64,000 nt of DNA, from assembly GCF_013019105.1 (NCBI RefSeq), contig NZ_BLTE01000007.1:62001-126000 (forward strand), in the 5' to 3' direction. Position numbers and translations under genes: made by a program. The notes beneath the pieces are model-generated. The model did no database searches. It was not told where the DNA came from and was given only the letters and a program-made list of their open reading frames with translations. The number at the start of each line of letters is the position of its first letter. Position 1 is the stretch's first letter. Shown here one piece after another: positions 8,298-18,000 of this stretch. Source of the DNA: Fundidesulfovibrio magnetotacticus (GTDB lineage: Bacteria; Desulfobacterota; Desulfovibrionia; Desulfovibrionales; Desulfovibrionaceae).

Positions 8298-9566
8298 TTA
8301 CGCAGTGTCCACGCACTGCACGAGCGCCAGCCCCCCGGCGAAGCACTCGAACTCGGCCAGGGCCTGCTTCTGGGCCCGGCGGCGTGTCTCGTCGAGCATG
8401 CCGCGACGCGCGGAGGCCACGCCCACCACGTCGGGGTCCAGGGAGCCGTGGGCGGCCATGTCCTCCAGGATGCCCACGATGCGCGAAAGCTCCATGCCCG
8501 CGCGGTAGGGCCTGTCCTCGGCCATGGCCGTGAACATGTCCGCCACGGTGAGCACCCGCGCGCCCAGCCCCAGGCTGGAGGCCGGGATGCCGTGGGGATA
8601 GCCCTTGCCGTCCAGGCGCTCGTGGTGCTGGCCCACCAGCAGGGCCACATCGGCCAGGGCCGGGGCCGAGGCCAGGGCGTTGAAGCCGTTTTCGGCGTGG
8701 CTTTGCATCACGCGCATCTCGCCCGGGTCCAGGGCCGAGGGCTTCATGATGATTTCGGCCGGGACGCCCAGCTTGCCCAGGTCGTGCAGTTCTCCGGCGA
8801 TCTCCAGCACGTCGCGGGAGTGGCCGTCCATGCCCAGTTCCGAGGCCAGGGCCATGGCCGTGGCCGTGACGCCGCGCGAGTGCGTGGCCGTGAAGCGGCA
8901 GCGGAAGTCGATGATCTGGCTGAAGAGGCGCGAGAGCCGGGAGACGTCCTCGCCGCGCAGGCCGGGGTTGCAGGCCTCGGGGATGTGCGGGCTGGCCCCG
9001 GCGGCTCCGGCCTCGGCCAGGGCCTCCAGGTGTCCCGGCCGGGCGGCCAGGGCCTCGAAGGCCTCCACCCAGGCGGGGTTGAAGAGCCTGCCGCGTCCTT
9101 CGCGGATCATGCGGTCCAGGCGCTGGCGGTCGATGGGAGCGCCCTTGGCGCGCGGCAGGAGGGTGTCCACGCGGTCGGCCAGGCCGAGCAGGTTGCCCGC
9201 CTCCACGCCGCCCCGGCAGCGGCCCTCCCCGCGCAGACGCCAGGGCAGGTGGTGGCAGCGCACGATCTCCGCCGCGCGGCTCAGGCCCGGGGAGCCCTCC
9301 AGGAGGCGCGCGCCGATCTCGGGGTGGGTCTGGTCGGAGGATTCGAAGGCCAGGGCGGCCAGGCGGTCCTTGAGGGTGAAGGCTCCCACGTCGTGCAGCA
9401 GGCCCGCCAGGGCCAGGTCGGCCTGTTCGTGGGCGGGGAGCCCGGCCTCCTCGGCCAGGGCCTGGGCCAGGATGCCCACGCGGCGATGGTGTCCGGCCAC
9501 CTCGGGGCTCACGAGGTCCACGGCGTTGGCGAGGCAGCCCACCATGTCGAAAAGACGCAACTGCAC
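8298..9566 (-). CDS. HD-GYP domain protein with an N-terminal HDOD/HD-like domain
   Basis: 422 aa. The N-terminal part (about 20-130) carries HD-type histidines, including LLHDVGAF and RCHHLPW. The C-terminal part (about 245-390) is an HD-GYP domain with ELHDLGKLG, the HAENG motif, QHHERLDGKGYPHG and VADMFTAMAEDRPYR. HD-GYP domains usually hydrolyse cyclic di-GMP. The diagnostic GYP and metal-binding residues are present, so activity is plausible. No membrane or receiver domain is attached, so the input signal is unknown. It is flanked by a likely terminator downstream and a candidate promoter upstream and looks monocistronic. Confidence 0.85.
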   Translation of the reverse strand: MQLRLFDMVGCLANAVDLVSPEVAGHHRRVGILAQALAEEAGLPAHEQADLALAGLLHDVGAFTLKDRLAALAFESSDQTHPEIGARLLEGSPGLSRAAEIVRCHHLPWRLRGEGRCRGGVEAGNLLGLADRVDTLLPRAKGAPIDRQRLDRMIREGRGRLFNPAWVEAFEALAARPGHLEALAEAGAAGASPHIPEACNPGLRGEDVSRLSRLFSQIIDFRCRFTATHSRGVTATAMALASELGMDGHSRDVLEIAGELHDLGKLGVPAEIIMKPSALDPGEMRVMQSHAENGFNALASAPALADVALLVGQHHERLDGKGYPHGIPASSLGLGARVLTVADMFTAMAEDRPYRAGMELSRIVGILEDMAAHGSLDPDVVGVASARRGMLDETRRRAQKQALAEFECFAGGLALVQCVDTA

Positions 9567-9590
9567 GACGGTACTCCTGAAGGATGCCCC

Positions 9591-9619
9591 AAATTAATCC
9601 TTCCGGGTCGCGTTGGCAA
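9591..9619 (-). promoter_or_regulatory. Candidate promoter for the HD-GYP gene
   Basis: On the minus strand TTGCCA (9619-9614) is followed 17 bases later by TAATTT (9596-9591), 25 bases before the HD-GYP ATG. The -10 match is partial. The short A/T run stands out against the surrounding GC-rich sequence. Confidence 0.35.
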
Positions 9620-9735
9620 GTCCTTCCGGGGGCACTTCCCGAACGCCTCTTTCCTGCGAAATGCTCAGCCGAGAGGGCTGCGTGCGGGAGCGGGCCCGGG
9701 CGGCGCGGGGAGATGCTCCGGCCCCGGCGGAGGGA

Positions 9736-10536
9736 TTACGCGCCCCCGCAGTCTCCGGGGTCGCCCTGGCGTTTCTCCAGGGCGTGCTCGAAGGCCGGGA
9801 GCACGGCGGCCAGGGTTTCGCGCACGCCCTTGGGCGAGCCCGGCAGGTTCACCACCAGGGTGTTGCCCACGAAGCCCGCCATGGCCCGGGAGATCACGGC
9901 CCGGGGCGTGGACTGGATGCCCGCCATGGCCATGGCCGTCTCGAAGCCGGGCAGGCGCGTCTCCAGCACGGCCCCAGTGGCCTCGGGCGTGATGTCGCGC
10001 GGGGCCACGCCCGTGCCGCCCGTGGTGACCACGATGTCGAAGCCCTGGGCCAGGGCCAGGTCCATGATCAGGGCCTTGAGCTGGCGGGGGTCGTCGGGGA
10101 GGATGTGCCCCTGGATGGAGGAGAGCCCCAGCTCGGCGGCCACCATGTCGCCGATGAGCGGTCCCGAGGCGTCGTCGCGCAGGCCCGCCGCGCCCTTGTC
10201 GGAGAGGGTCACCCAGGCCAGGCTGAAGCCGCCGGACCACGCCAGGAGCGTGGTGGCGCCCATGGGGAAGTAAACCTCGTCCAGGGCGTCGGCCAGCACC
10301 ACGTCCAGGGCAGGGGCGGCCCCTCCCTGGGGCCAGCGCATGCGCCCGGCCACCTGGAACAGGGGCGTGCCGGCCATGCGCCCCAGATGCGTGCCCACGC
10401 GCAGCCGGGGCAGGGCCCCCACCGACGAGAACACGGGTTTGAGCCCCCCCGAAGGGGCGCCCGGGGCGATGAACACGCGCTGGCCGGGGAGGACGGTCGT
10501 CTCCTGGGTGAGGGCGAGCAGAACCGAGCCGTTCAT
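9736..10536 (-). CDS. MogA/MoaB-domain molybdopterin-related protein with an N-terminal extension
   Basis: 266 aa from the ATG at 10536; a longer frame exists upstream but has no conserved content. Residues about 104-260 form a MoCF_biosynth domain with [11 protein letters not shown] (171-181) and NLPGSPKG (230-237), the molybdopterin-binding motifs of MogA/MoaB, which adenylate molybdopterin during cofactor synthesis. The N-terminal 100 residues are not part of the standard ~170-aa MogA; they might form a MOSC-like or other accessory domain, but this cannot be decided here. The gene is divergent from rfbA across 82 bases. No other molybdenum cofactor gene is nearby. Confidence 0.8.
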   Translation of the reverse strand: MNGSVLLALTQETTVLPGQRVFIAPGAPSGGLKPVFSSVGALPRLRVGTHLGRMAGTPLFQVAGRMRWPQGGAAPALDVVLADALDEVYFPMGATTLLAWSGGFSLAWVTLSDKGAAGLRDDASGPLIGDMVAAELGLSSIQGHILPDDPRQLKALIMDLALAQGFDIVVTTGGTGVAPRDITPEATGAVLETRLPGFETAMAMAGIQSTPRAVISRAMAGFVGNTLVVNLPGSPKGVRETLAAVLPAFEHALEKRQGDPGDCGGA

Positions 10537-10618
10537 GCGAAACCACCTTGACGGTTGCAAATTTGGCGGGCATGGGCAACAAGCCCATAACGGGAACACA
10601 GCACAAGCGAGGACGTGC

Positions 10619-11500
10619 ATGAAAGGCATCATCCTGGCCGGCGGCTCCGGCACGAGACTCTACCCCATCACCAGAGTCGTCAGCAAGCAGCTCCTGCCGG
10701 TGTACGACAAGCCCATGATCTACTACCCCCTCTCGGTCCTGATGCTCGCGGGCATCCGGGAGATCATGATCATTTCCACCCCGGAGGACCTGCCCCGCTT
10801 CCGAGAGATGCTGGGCGACGGCTCCTGGCTGGGGCTCTCCTTCCACTACAAGGTGCAACCCAAGCCCGAGGGCCTGGCCCAGGCCTTCATCCTGGCCGAG
10901 GATTTCATCGGCAAGGACAAGGTCTGCCTGGTGCTGGGCGACAACATCTTCTACGGCAAGGGCCTGGCCGAGGTGCTCCAGCGCTGCGCCCAGCTGGACA
11001 CCGGCGGCGTGGTCTTCGGCTACAAGGTGCGCGACCCCGAGCGCTACGGCGTGGTGGAGTTCGACGCCTCCAAGAAGGTGATCTCCATCGAGGAGAAGCC
11101 CAAGGCCCCCAAGAGCAAATACGCCGTCACGGGCCTTTATTTCTACGACAACCAGGTGGTGGAGATCGCCAGGAAGCTCAAGCCCTCGCCGCGAGGCGAG
11201 CTGGAGATCACCGACGTGAACAACGTCTACCTCCAGCAGGGCCAGCTCAAGGTGGAATTCCTCGGGCGCGGCTTCGCCTGGCTGGACACCGGCACCCACG
11301 AGTCGCTCCACCAGGCCGCCGGATTCGTGCAGGCCATCCAGGACCGCCAGGGCCTGAAGGTCTCCTGCCTGGAGGAAATCGCCTTCCGCATGGGCTACAT
11401 CTCCGACGAGCAGTTGGAGCATCTGGCCCAGGACATGCTCAAGAACTCCTACGGACAGTACCTCCTTGAGGTCGTCCGGGAAGCCAGGGGGGAACACTGA
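10619..11500 (+). CDS. rfbA: Glucose-1-phosphate thymidylyltransferase
   Basis: 293 aa, the usual RfbA length. The N-terminal nucleotide-binding signature [16 protein letters not shown] is followed by the [18 protein letters not shown] segment and LGDNIFYG metal-binding motif. The enzyme makes dTDP-glucose from glucose-1-phosphate and dTTP, the first step towards dTDP-rhamnose and related cell-surface sugars. The start is the ATG at 10619, since the family begins at MKGIILAGG; the open frame extends further upstream without conserved sequence. rfbBCD are not in the window. Its TGA overlaps the argJ ATG by one base, an odd pairing that implies co-translation with arginine synthesis. Confidence 0.95.
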   Translation: MKGIILAGGSGTRLYPITRVVSKQLLPVYDKPMIYYPLSVLMLAGIREIMIISTPEDLPRFREMLGDGSWLGLSFHYKVQPKPEGLAQAFILAEDFIGKDKVCLVLGDNIFYGKGLAEVLQRCAQLDTGGVVFGYKVRDPERYGVVEFDASKKVISIEEKPKAPKSKYAVTGLYFYDNQVVEIARKLKPSPRGELEITDVNNVYLQQGQLKVEFLGRGFAWLDTGTHESLHQAAGFVQAIQDRQGLKVSCLEEIAFRMGYISDEQLEHLAQDMLKNSYGQYLLEVVREARGEH

Positions 11501-12693
11501 TGGAATCGATCGTCCCCGTCCCCGCGGGATTCTCCTTCGCCGCCCACGCCTCGGGCATGCGCTACCAGGGCCGCGACGACCTGGCCCTCATCGTCTCCGA
11601 CAGGCCCGCCGTGGGCGCGGGCGTGTTCACCAAGAACCTCTTCCAGGCCGCGCCCGTCACCGTGGCGCGTGAGAACATCAAGAACTCCCAGAGCATCCGC
11701 GCCTTCCTGGTGAACGCCGGACAGGCCAACGCCTGCACCGGCGACGAGGGCCTGGCCAACTGCCGCGCCACCCTGGAGATGATGGCCGAGCGCCTGGGCA
11801 TCGAGCCCGGGGAGATCCTGCCCGCCTCCACGGGAGTGATCGGCCCCCAGCTCAAGATGGACCTCTGGCGCGCCGAGGCCCCCGCCCTGGCCGCCGGTCT
11901 GGGCAAGGCCGCGCCCCTGGACGCCGCCAAGGCCATCATGACCACCGACGCCTTCCCCAAGATGGCCTGGGGCTTCGTGGAGACCCCCTCGGGCACCGTG
12001 CGCCTGCTGGGCATGGCCAAGGGCGCGGGCATGATCTGCCCCAACATGGCCACCATGCTGGGCTTCGTGCTCTGCGACGCCGACGTGGAGAAGGCCCGCT
12101 GGCAGGCCATGCTGGCCGCCGCCGTGGACGCGAGCTTCAACGCCGTCACCGTGGACGGCGACACCTCCACCAACGACTGCGTGCTGGCCATGGCCAACGG
12201 CGCGTCGGGCGTGGCCGTGCGCGAGGACGACGAACTCTCCGCCCTGGCCGCCGCGCTCAACGAGCTCTGCCAGGCCCTGGCCTACATGATCGTGGAGGAC
12301 GCCGAGGGCGGCACCAAGATCGTCCGCGTGCACGTGACGGGCGCGCAGGACCACATGGAGGCCGAGGCCTGCGCGCGCGCCGTGGGGCATTCGCCCCTGG
12401 TGAAGACGGCCATGTTCGGGCGCGACGCCAACTGGGGCCGCATCGTGGCCGCCGTGGGCCGCTCCGGGGCCGAATTCGACCCCGCGAAGGTGAGCGTGGC
12501 CATCGGGGGCATCCCCGTGTTCCAGAACGGCCAGCCCGTGCCCGGCGACCTGGACAGCCTGCTGGCCCCGCACATGCGCCGCGCCGAGATCGCCATCGAC
12601 ATCGACCTGGGCGCGGGCGAGGGCGAATACCTCCTGCTGGCCTCGGACCTGGGCTTCGACTACGTGAAGTGCAACGCCTCCTACCGCAGCTGA
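11500..12693 (+). CDS. argJ: Bifunctional glutamate N-acetyltransferase / N-acetylornithine acetyltransferase
   Basis: 397 aa, full length for ArgJ. The self-cleavage region KGAGMICPNMATML (about 170-183) is intact, so the precursor should split into alpha and beta chains at the Ala-Thr bond. Other family motifs include VNAGQANACTG and DGDTSTNDC. The enzyme recycles the acetyl group between acetylornithine and glutamate in arginine synthesis, in the cytoplasm. It is translated directly after rfbA (TGATG overlap) and followed by a strong terminator. No other arginine gene is close by. Confidence 0.96.
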   Translation: MESIVPVPAGFSFAAHASGMRYQGRDDLALIVSDRPAVGAGVFTKNLFQAAPVTVARENIKNSQSIRAFLVNAGQANACTGDEGLANCRATLEMMAERLGIEPGEILPASTGVIGPQLKMDLWRAEAPALAAGLGKAAPLDAAKAIMTTDAFPKMAWGFVETPSGTVRLLGMAKGAGMICPNMATMLGFVLCDADVEKARWQAMLAAAVDASFNAVTVDGDTSTNDCVLAMANGASGVAVREDDELSALAAALNELCQALAYMIVEDAEGGTKIVRVHVTGAQDHMEAEACARAVGHSPLVKTAMFGRDANWGRIVAAVGRSGAEFDPAKVSVAIGGIPVFQNGQPVPGDLDSLLAPHMRRAEIAIDIDLGAGEGEYLLLASDLGFDYVKCNASYRS

Positions 12694-12716
12694 CGCGCGC
12701 GAGGACAACGAATCGA

Positions 12717-12751
12717 AAAGCCCCCTCCCGGCCGGTCCGGGAGGGGGCTTT
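12717..12751. terminator. Strong bidirectional terminator between argJ and the convergent oxidoreductase gene
   Basis: A perfect 15-bp stem starting AAAGCCCCCTCCCGG with a 5-base loop. The stem ends in CTTTCGTTTT on the plus strand and CTTTTCG on the minus strand. It lies 24 bases after the argJ stop and 45 bases after the stop of the convergent gene, so it probably serves both. Confidence 0.9.
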
Positions 12752-12795
12752 CGTTTTGGGCTTGCGGTCGCCTTTCTCCGGCTGAGCGCGCCCCC

Positions 12796-14502
12796 CTACT
12801 TGGGGTCCAACCCGCTCTGCTTGAGGCCCGCCATGCCGCCGTGCACGTTGAGCACGTCGCGAAACCCGGCCTGCTCCAGGGTGATCTGCCCCTCGTAGGA
12901 GCGGATGCCCGTGTTGCACACCAGCACCACCGTGCGGTCGCGCGGGATCTCGTCCAGGCGCTCGCGCAACTGGCCCTGGGGGATGTTGTGCCACTGGCCC
13001 GGATGGGCCGCCAGGTAGGGGGCGGCGTTGTCGGGCTCGCGGCAGTCCAGGAAGAAGCAGGAGGGGTCCTGGGCCCGCAGACGGCGCGTGAACTCCTCCG
13101 AGGAGATGCCCCGGTTCATGCCCGCCAGCAGGTTCTCGGCCACCGTGCCCGCGGTGTTCACGATGTCCATGGCCGAGGAGAAGGGCGGCGAATAGGGATA
13201 CTCCAGGATGGAGAGGTCCTCCGCCGTGCAGCCCTTCTGCATGAGCGCCGCAACGGCCCCCACGCGCCCGGCCAGGGCGTCCCCCGAAGGGCCGAAGCCC
13301 TGGATGCCCAGCACCTTGTGGGTGGCGCGGTCCACGGTCACTTCCAGGGTCATGAGCTCCTTGCCGGGGAAGAAGTGCGCCCGGTCGAACTGGATCACCA
13401 GGGCGGCCAGGGCGTCGAAGCCCTCCTGGCGGGCCTGCTCGGGCGTGAGCCCCGCGCCGCACAGGAAGCGGTCGAACACCTTCACCGCGAAGGAGCCCAC
13501 GGCCCCGGGGAACACGGCCTTGGCCCCGGCCAGGTTGCTGCCGATCACACGGCCCTGGCGGTTGGCCATGGAGCCCAGGGGCAGGTTGAAGGTCTTGCCC
13601 GTGACGAGATGGTGGATCTCCACGCAGTCGCCCCCGGCGAAGATGTCCGGGTCCGAGGTGCGCAGGGTCTCGCCCACGAGCACGCCGCCGCGCGGGGAGA
13701 CCTCCAGCCCGGCGGCCCGGGCCAGCTCGCCGTTTGGAACCACCCCGGCGGCCAGCACCACCAGGTCGGCCTCCAGCACGCCCTTGTCCGTGACCACGCG
13801 CTCCACACGGCCCTCGCCCTCCAGGGCCAGCACCTTCTCGCCGAAGCGCAGCTCCACGCCCTTCTCCGCCAGATGGGCCTGGGCCATCCGCGCCAGCGCG
13901 GGGCTCACGTTGCGCGGCAGCACGTGGTCCATGATCTCCACCACGGCCACCTCCAGGCCCCACATGTCGGCCAGGGCCTCGGCCACCTCCAGCCCGATGA
14001 AGCCCGAGCCCACCACCACGGCCTTGCCCGCCTTGCCGGCGCTCACGCGGTCGCGGATGTCGCGGGCGTCGCGCAGGTTGGCCACGGCGTGCACGCCGGG
14101 GAGGTCCTCCCCCGGGATGCCCAGGCGGCGGGGTCTGGCCCCGGTGGCCAGCACGAGCTTGTCATAGGCCAGGTCGCGCTCGGCCCCGGATTCCAGGTCG
14201 CGCAGGCGCACGGTCTTGCCCTGGCGGTCGATGGAGAGGGCCTCGGTGCGGGTGAGCACCTCGATGTCCTTGCATTCCTGGAAGAATTTTTCGTCCCGCA
14301 CGAGCTTGAAGCTGGTGGTGCGCAGCTCGCGCAGGTCGGAGACGTCGCCGGAGATGTAATAGGGGATGCCGCACCCGCCGTAGGAGACGATGGCGTCGCG
14401 GTCGATAAGGGTGACGCGGGCGTCGGGGCGCAGGCGCTTGTAGCGGCAGGCGGCCTTGGGGCCGAGCGCCACCGCGCCGATGATCACAACATGTTCGCTC
14501 AT
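12796..14502 (-). CDS. CoA-disulfide reductase/NADH oxidase-like flavoprotein with C-terminal rhodanese domain
   Basis: 568 aa from the ATG at 14502, which has GAGGAG upstream. It holds a pyridine nucleotide-disulfide oxidoreductase core: the active cysteine motif SYGGCGIPYYISG (about 38-50), LVLATGARPRRLGIPG, a second Rossmann fold GSGFIGLEVAEAL, and the FAD motif DIFAGGDCVE. A C-terminal rhodanese domain (about 465-565) carries the active loop CNTGIRS. Relatives reduce CoA disulfides, persulfides or polysulfides, so a role in sulfur redox chemistry fits a sulfate reducer. The N-terminal nucleotide motif reads GAVALG rather than GxGxxG. The direct substrate is not predictable. Confidence 0.87.
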   Translation of the reverse strand: MSEHVVIIGAVALGPKAACRYKRLRPDARVTLIDRDAIVSYGGCGIPYYISGDVSDLRELRTTSFKLVRDEKFFQECKDIEVLTRTEALSIDRQGKTVRLRDLESGAERDLAYDKLVLATGARPRRLGIPGEDLPGVHAVANLRDARDIRDRVSAGKAGKAVVVGSGFIGLEVAEALADMWGLEVAVVEIMDHVLPRNVSPALARMAQAHLAEKGVELRFGEKVLALEGEGRVERVVTDKGVLEADLVVLAAGVVPNGELARAAGLEVSPRGGVLVGETLRTSDPDIFAGGDCVEIHHLVTGKTFNLPLGSMANRQGRVIGSNLAGAKAVFPGAVGSFAVKVFDRFLCGAGLTPEQARQEGFDALAALVIQFDRAHFFPGKELMTLEVTVDRATHKVLGIQGFGPSGDALAGRVGAVAALMQKGCTAEDLSILEYPYSPPFSSAMDIVNTAGTVAENLLAGMNRGISSEEFTRRLRAQDPSCFFLDCREPDNAAPYLAAHPGQWHNIPQGQLRERLDEIPRDRTVVLVCNTGIRSYEGQITLEQAGFRDVLNVHGGMAGLKQSGLDPK

Positions 14503-14682
14503 GGGCTGGGGCTCCTCGATGGTTTCGGACCTTGTACGCCCGAAGGGGACGCGCGCCAAGGGAGGGGAGCCGGAAAATGCGGGCGGGGCCGCGCGCGGGG
14601 CGAGGCGTCCGGGCGGACAGGGTCACGAAGGCGCCCTCCCGGGTGCCCGGGATGCGGCGCGGGCCTGTCCCGGGGAGCGGTC

Positions 14683-15054
14683 CTAGTGGCAGGCGACCGG
14701 CGAGTCTCCCAGAATGCTCTTGAGCTGGTAGATGTCGAGGGGTTTGCTCACGAAGGCGCGAGGATTGGCGGCTTGGGCGCGGGACCGGGTCTTGTCGTCG
14801 CAGTAGGCGCTCACGAAGACCACTTCCGCCTCGCAGAGCTCCTTGATCTTGAGCGACGTGTCGATGCCGTCGAGCTGGCCGTCGAGGCGGATGTCCATGA
14901 TCACGATGTCCGGGCAGAGGGCCTCGGAGAGCGCCAGGGCCTCCTCGCCGGAGGTGACGTTGCCGCACACCTCGTAGCCCAGCTTGCGCAGCATCTTTTC
15001 GGTGGCCATGGCGGCGATGACTTCGTCTTCAACGATCATGACTCTGGCGGACAT
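14683..15054 (-). CDS. Single-domain response regulator
   Basis: 123 aa, a stand-alone receiver domain: acidic pair ED (9-10), phosphorylation site in [11 protein letters not shown] (Asp about 54), the conserved Ser in FVSAY and Lys in VSKPLD. There is no output domain, so it must act by binding a partner, as CheY does. It overlaps the end of the upstream histidine kinase gene by 26 bases, so the kinase is its probable phosphodonor. Confidence 0.93.
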   Translation of the reverse strand: MSARVMIVEDEVIAAMATEKMLRKLGYEVCGNVTSGEEALALSEALCPDIVIMDIRLDGQLDGIDTSLKIKELCEAEVVFVSAYCDDKTRSRAQAANPRAFVSKPLDIYQLKSILGDSPVACH

Positions 15055-16705
15055 GGCAGTTCGTCCCCTTGATTGGAAAGGTGATGCTGAACGACGCTCC
15101 CTTACGGCCCTTTCCGACGATCAATTCGCCCCGCAGCTGCCGGGTGAGCTGAACGACCAGCTGCATGCCCAAGGTGGACGTTGTCTCAGGGTCGAACCCC
15201 TCGGGGATACCAACCCCGTCATCGTCTATATGCAGCATTACAGTCGTGTCAACCTGGCGCACCCGGAGGTTCAGCGAGCCGCCCCGACCGCCGGGAAAGG
15301 CGTGCTTCATGGCGTTGGTCACCAGTTCGTTGAGGATGAGCCCCAGGGGCACCGCCTGGGCGATGCTCAGGCGCACGTCGTCCGCTTCCACCGTGTAGTG
15401 CACGTCCGGCCTCGCGCACAGCGAGCTCATGAGACGCGAGACCAGCTGTCGCGCGTACTCCCCGAACCAGACGTCGTCCAGGTTCTCCGAGCGGTAGAGG
15501 GCCTCGTGCACCAGAGCCATGCAGGCGATGCGCTCGCGGCTGGAGAGGAAGGCATCCAGGGTCTTGGGGTCGTCGATGTGCTCGCTCTGGAGGTAGAGCA
15601 GGCTGGAGATGATCTGGAGGTTGTTCTTCACGCGGTGGTGGATTTCGCGCAGGAGCACCTCCTTCTCGGCCAGCGAGGCGCGCAGGCGCTCCTCGCCCTG
15701 GGCGATGCGGCCCGTCATCTCCTGGAGGGCCTGCTCGAAGCGGCCCAGCTCCCGGAAGGCCGGGGCCTCGCCCGCCCGGTAGACCTCTCCCGGCTCCAGG
15801 ACGTCGAGCCGTCCGGCGACATCCGCCAGGGGCCGCGCCACGTGCTTGGTGAGCCGCCCTCGCAGGGAGAGCATGATGCCCACCAGGGCCGCCGCCATGG
15901 CCGCCGCGCCCACCGACACCGGCAGCGCCGCCGGGGCCAAGGCCCTGACCGCCTGGGTACGCACGAAGACCATCCAGCCCATCTCGGGCACGTGAGCCCC
16001 GGACCCCACGTAGAACACCCCGTCTTCCTCGTACACCAGAGAGCGGCCCCCGCGCTTCATGGCCAGAAAGAGCGGCGAATCGCCCATGTTGCCCTGGCGC
16101 GCCACCTGCGCCACGTCGGGATGGCAGACCAGATTGCCGTAGCCGTCGCAGACGATCACGTCGCCGCCCATGGCCACGGACAATTCGGTCATGTGGCTGG
16201 CGAGGGCTCGCAGGTCCACCTCGGCGGCCAGGACGCCGCCGCCCGCCATGCGCACGGCCACCACCACCGAGATGTCGCCGCCCCGGCTGGAGGGGATGGG
16301 CCGCGAAAGGAGCAGCCGGCCGCGTTCCTGCTCGGCAAGACGCACGGGGTATTCCTGGCCGCGCCCGCCCGCGGGCCAGACGTCCAGTACCGTGCGCCGC
16401 GCGTCCAGGAGCATCAGGCGGTTGAAGAAGGGCAGCATACCCATGAGCTCGCGCAGAGAGCGGCCCTGGCCCTGGCTTTGTCCCACCTCGGGGGCCAGAC
16501 GCTCCAGGGCGCGGTAGGCCTCGTCCAGGTGCTTGTCCACGTACACGGCCATGGTGTGCGCGAACTGGCCGTTGCGCGCCTCCACGGCCTCCTTCTGCTG
16601 GTCGAGAAGAAACACCGCCAGGAACGCGAGCCCCGCAAGCGCGGGCGCCAGGGTGCGCCGCAGCACGCTGCCCTGGATGATGCGCGAAAGGCCCTGGGTC
16701 TCCAC
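15029..16705 (-). CDS. Membrane sensor histidine kinase, HisKA_2 type, with periplasmic Cache-like domain
   Basis: 558 aa, GTG start. It has a transmembrane helix at about 20-34, a periplasmic sensing region about 38-255 with Cache-like features, a second helix about 259-281, a HAMP linker, then a HisKA_2 dimerisation domain with [16 protein letters not shown] (His 356 or 357) and an HATPase domain ending near residue 540. Its start is one base after the stop of a branched-chain-amino-acid-type binding protein gene and its end overlaps the response regulator gene, so the three form one operon. The likely logic is a secreted binding protein presenting a ligand to the sensor. Confidence 0.92.
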   Translation of the reverse strand: METQGLSRIIQGSVLRRTLAPALAGLAFLAVFLLDQQKEAVEARNGQFAHTMAVYVDKHLDEAYRALERLAPEVGQSQGQGRSLRELMGMLPFFNRLMLLDARRTVLDVWPAGGRGQEYPVRLAEQERGRLLLSRPIPSSRGGDISVVVAVRMAGGGVLAAEVDLRALASHMTELSVAMGGDVIVCDGYGNLVCHPDVAQVARQGNMGDSPLFLAMKRGGRSLVYEEDGVFYVGSGAHVPEMGWMVFVRTQAVRALAPAALPVSVGAAAMAAALVGIMLSLRGRLTKHVARPLADVAGRLDVLEPGEVYRAGEAPAFRELGRFEQALQEMTGRIAQGEERLRASLAEKEVLLREIHHRVKNNLQIISSLLYLQSEHIDDPKTLDAFLSSRERIACMALVHEALYRSENLDDVWFGEYARQLVSRLMSSLCARPDVHYTVEADDVRLSIAQAVPLGLILNELVTNAMKHAFPGGRGGSLNLRVRQVDTTVMLHIDDDGVGIPEGFDPETTSTLGMQLVVQLTRQLRGELIVGKGRKGASFSITFPIKGTNCHVRQSHDR

Positions 16706-16706
16706 C

Positions 16707-17828
16707 CTAGCCCCCGTGCCCGTTCACTGTCACGAAGCGGCCCTCGCGGATGGTGACGATGAACACCTCGCGGTCCACGTCGCCGGAGGCGTCCAGGCTG
16801 AACGGCCCCATGACGCCCGCGATGCGGCCCAGGGAGATCAGGGCCTCCCCGAGTCCCCTGCGCGAGCCGTCCGTGACGCGCAGGGCCTCGGCCAGCAGGC
16901 GCACGGCGTCGTGGGAGAAGGCCGCCGCGAAGTTGGGGGGCCAGCCGAAGCGCGCCTCGTAACGGGCGCGGAACTGCTCGAACTCGGGGGTGGGGTTGTC
17001 CTCGGTGTAGCTGGTTGCGAAGAGGATGCCGTCCACGCTGGCCCCCCCGGCCAGGAGGATCTCCCGGGTGTAGGGCCAGGCCGGGCAGAGGATCAAAGGC
17101 TTGCCCCCAGCGAGGGACGCCGCCTGGGCGAAGGCGGCCACGTCGCGCGCGGAGGCGGACAGGAGCACGGCCTCGGCCCCGGAGGCCTTCACCCGGCTCG
17201 CCAGGGCCGTCCAGTCCGGGCCTGCCCGGGAGGAGAACTCCTCGCGCCCTTTCACCTCGCCCCCGGCAGCCTGGAAGTGGGCCGTGAAGGCCTCGTTGAA
17301 GGTGCGGGTGTAGGCGGCGTTGTCGGCATCGCCCGCCACGAACACGCCCCCGACGCGCAGGCGGCGCGCCGCGTGGTCCGCCAGGGCGGAGGCCCAGCGG
17401 CCGCTTTCGGGGATCACGCGGTAGAAGTTGTCCTTGAGCCCTGCAAGCTCGGGCGTGGCCGTGGTGGGCGAGACGAGCGACACCTCCCGGCCCGCCAGCA
17501 TGGGCAGGACGGCCATGGTCTGGGCGCTGGTCATGTGGCCCACGATGGCCACGGCCCCGGCGTCGAGCAGTTCGCGGTCGGCGGCCAGGGCGGATTCGGG
17601 GGTGTAGCCGTCGTCGGCGGCCACCAGCCGGAGCTTCTTTCCGGCCACGCCGCCCGCGGCGTTGACCTCTTCCACGGCAAGCTGCGCGCCGTTGCGTCCC
17701 TGCACGCCCAGGTCCGAGGAGACCCCCGTGAGCTGGCCGGAAAAGCCCACCACGATTTCCTGGGAGCCCAGGCAACCGCAGATTGCGACCAACGCGAGGA
17801 CCGCCAGGCACGTCGCGCGAAAGATCAT
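16707..17828 (-). CDS. Periplasmic (lipo)protein of the LivJ/LivK ligand-binding family
   Basis: 373 aa from the ATG at 17828, preceded by AGGAGGA. The signal peptide ends in AICGC, a plausible lipobox with Cys about 18. The mature part matches the type I periplasmic binding fold (Peripla_BP_6), with the opening [11 protein letters not shown] and the loop PTTATPEL. No permease or ATPase gene is beside it. Instead it is followed at one base by a sensor kinase and then a receiver gene, so its role is probably sensing rather than transport. The ligand is unknown; amino acids are the commonest for this family. Confidence 0.87.
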   Translation of the reverse strand: MIFRATCLAVLALVAICGCLGSQEIVVGFSGQLTGVSSDLGVQGRNGAQLAVEEVNAAGGVAGKKLRLVAADDGYTPESALAADRELLDAGAVAIVGHMTSAQTMAVLPMLAGREVSLVSPTTATPELAGLKDNFYRVIPESGRWASALADHAARRLRVGGVFVAGDADNAAYTRTFNEAFTAHFQAAGGEVKGREEFSSRAGPDWTALASRVKASGAEAVLLSASARDVAAFAQAASLAGGKPLILCPAWPYTREILLAGGASVDGILFATSYTEDNPTPEFEQFRARYEARFGWPPNFAAAFSHDAVRLLAEALRVTDGSRRGLGEALISLGRIAGVMGPFSLDASGDVDREVFIVTIREGRFVTVNGHGG

Positions 17829-18000
17829 CGGCTCCTCCTGAAATTTCCGACAGGTAGAACAGTTTATGACAGATTGTTCCTTCTGACAACAACCGGCCTG
17901 CATTTGCAGCATTTGACTCGACCGCGAGATGACTTATTCTCTCCTCTGGCGTGATCAGGTCTAACCCAGAACCCAATTCAGGGTGAGCAAGAAGGAGACA

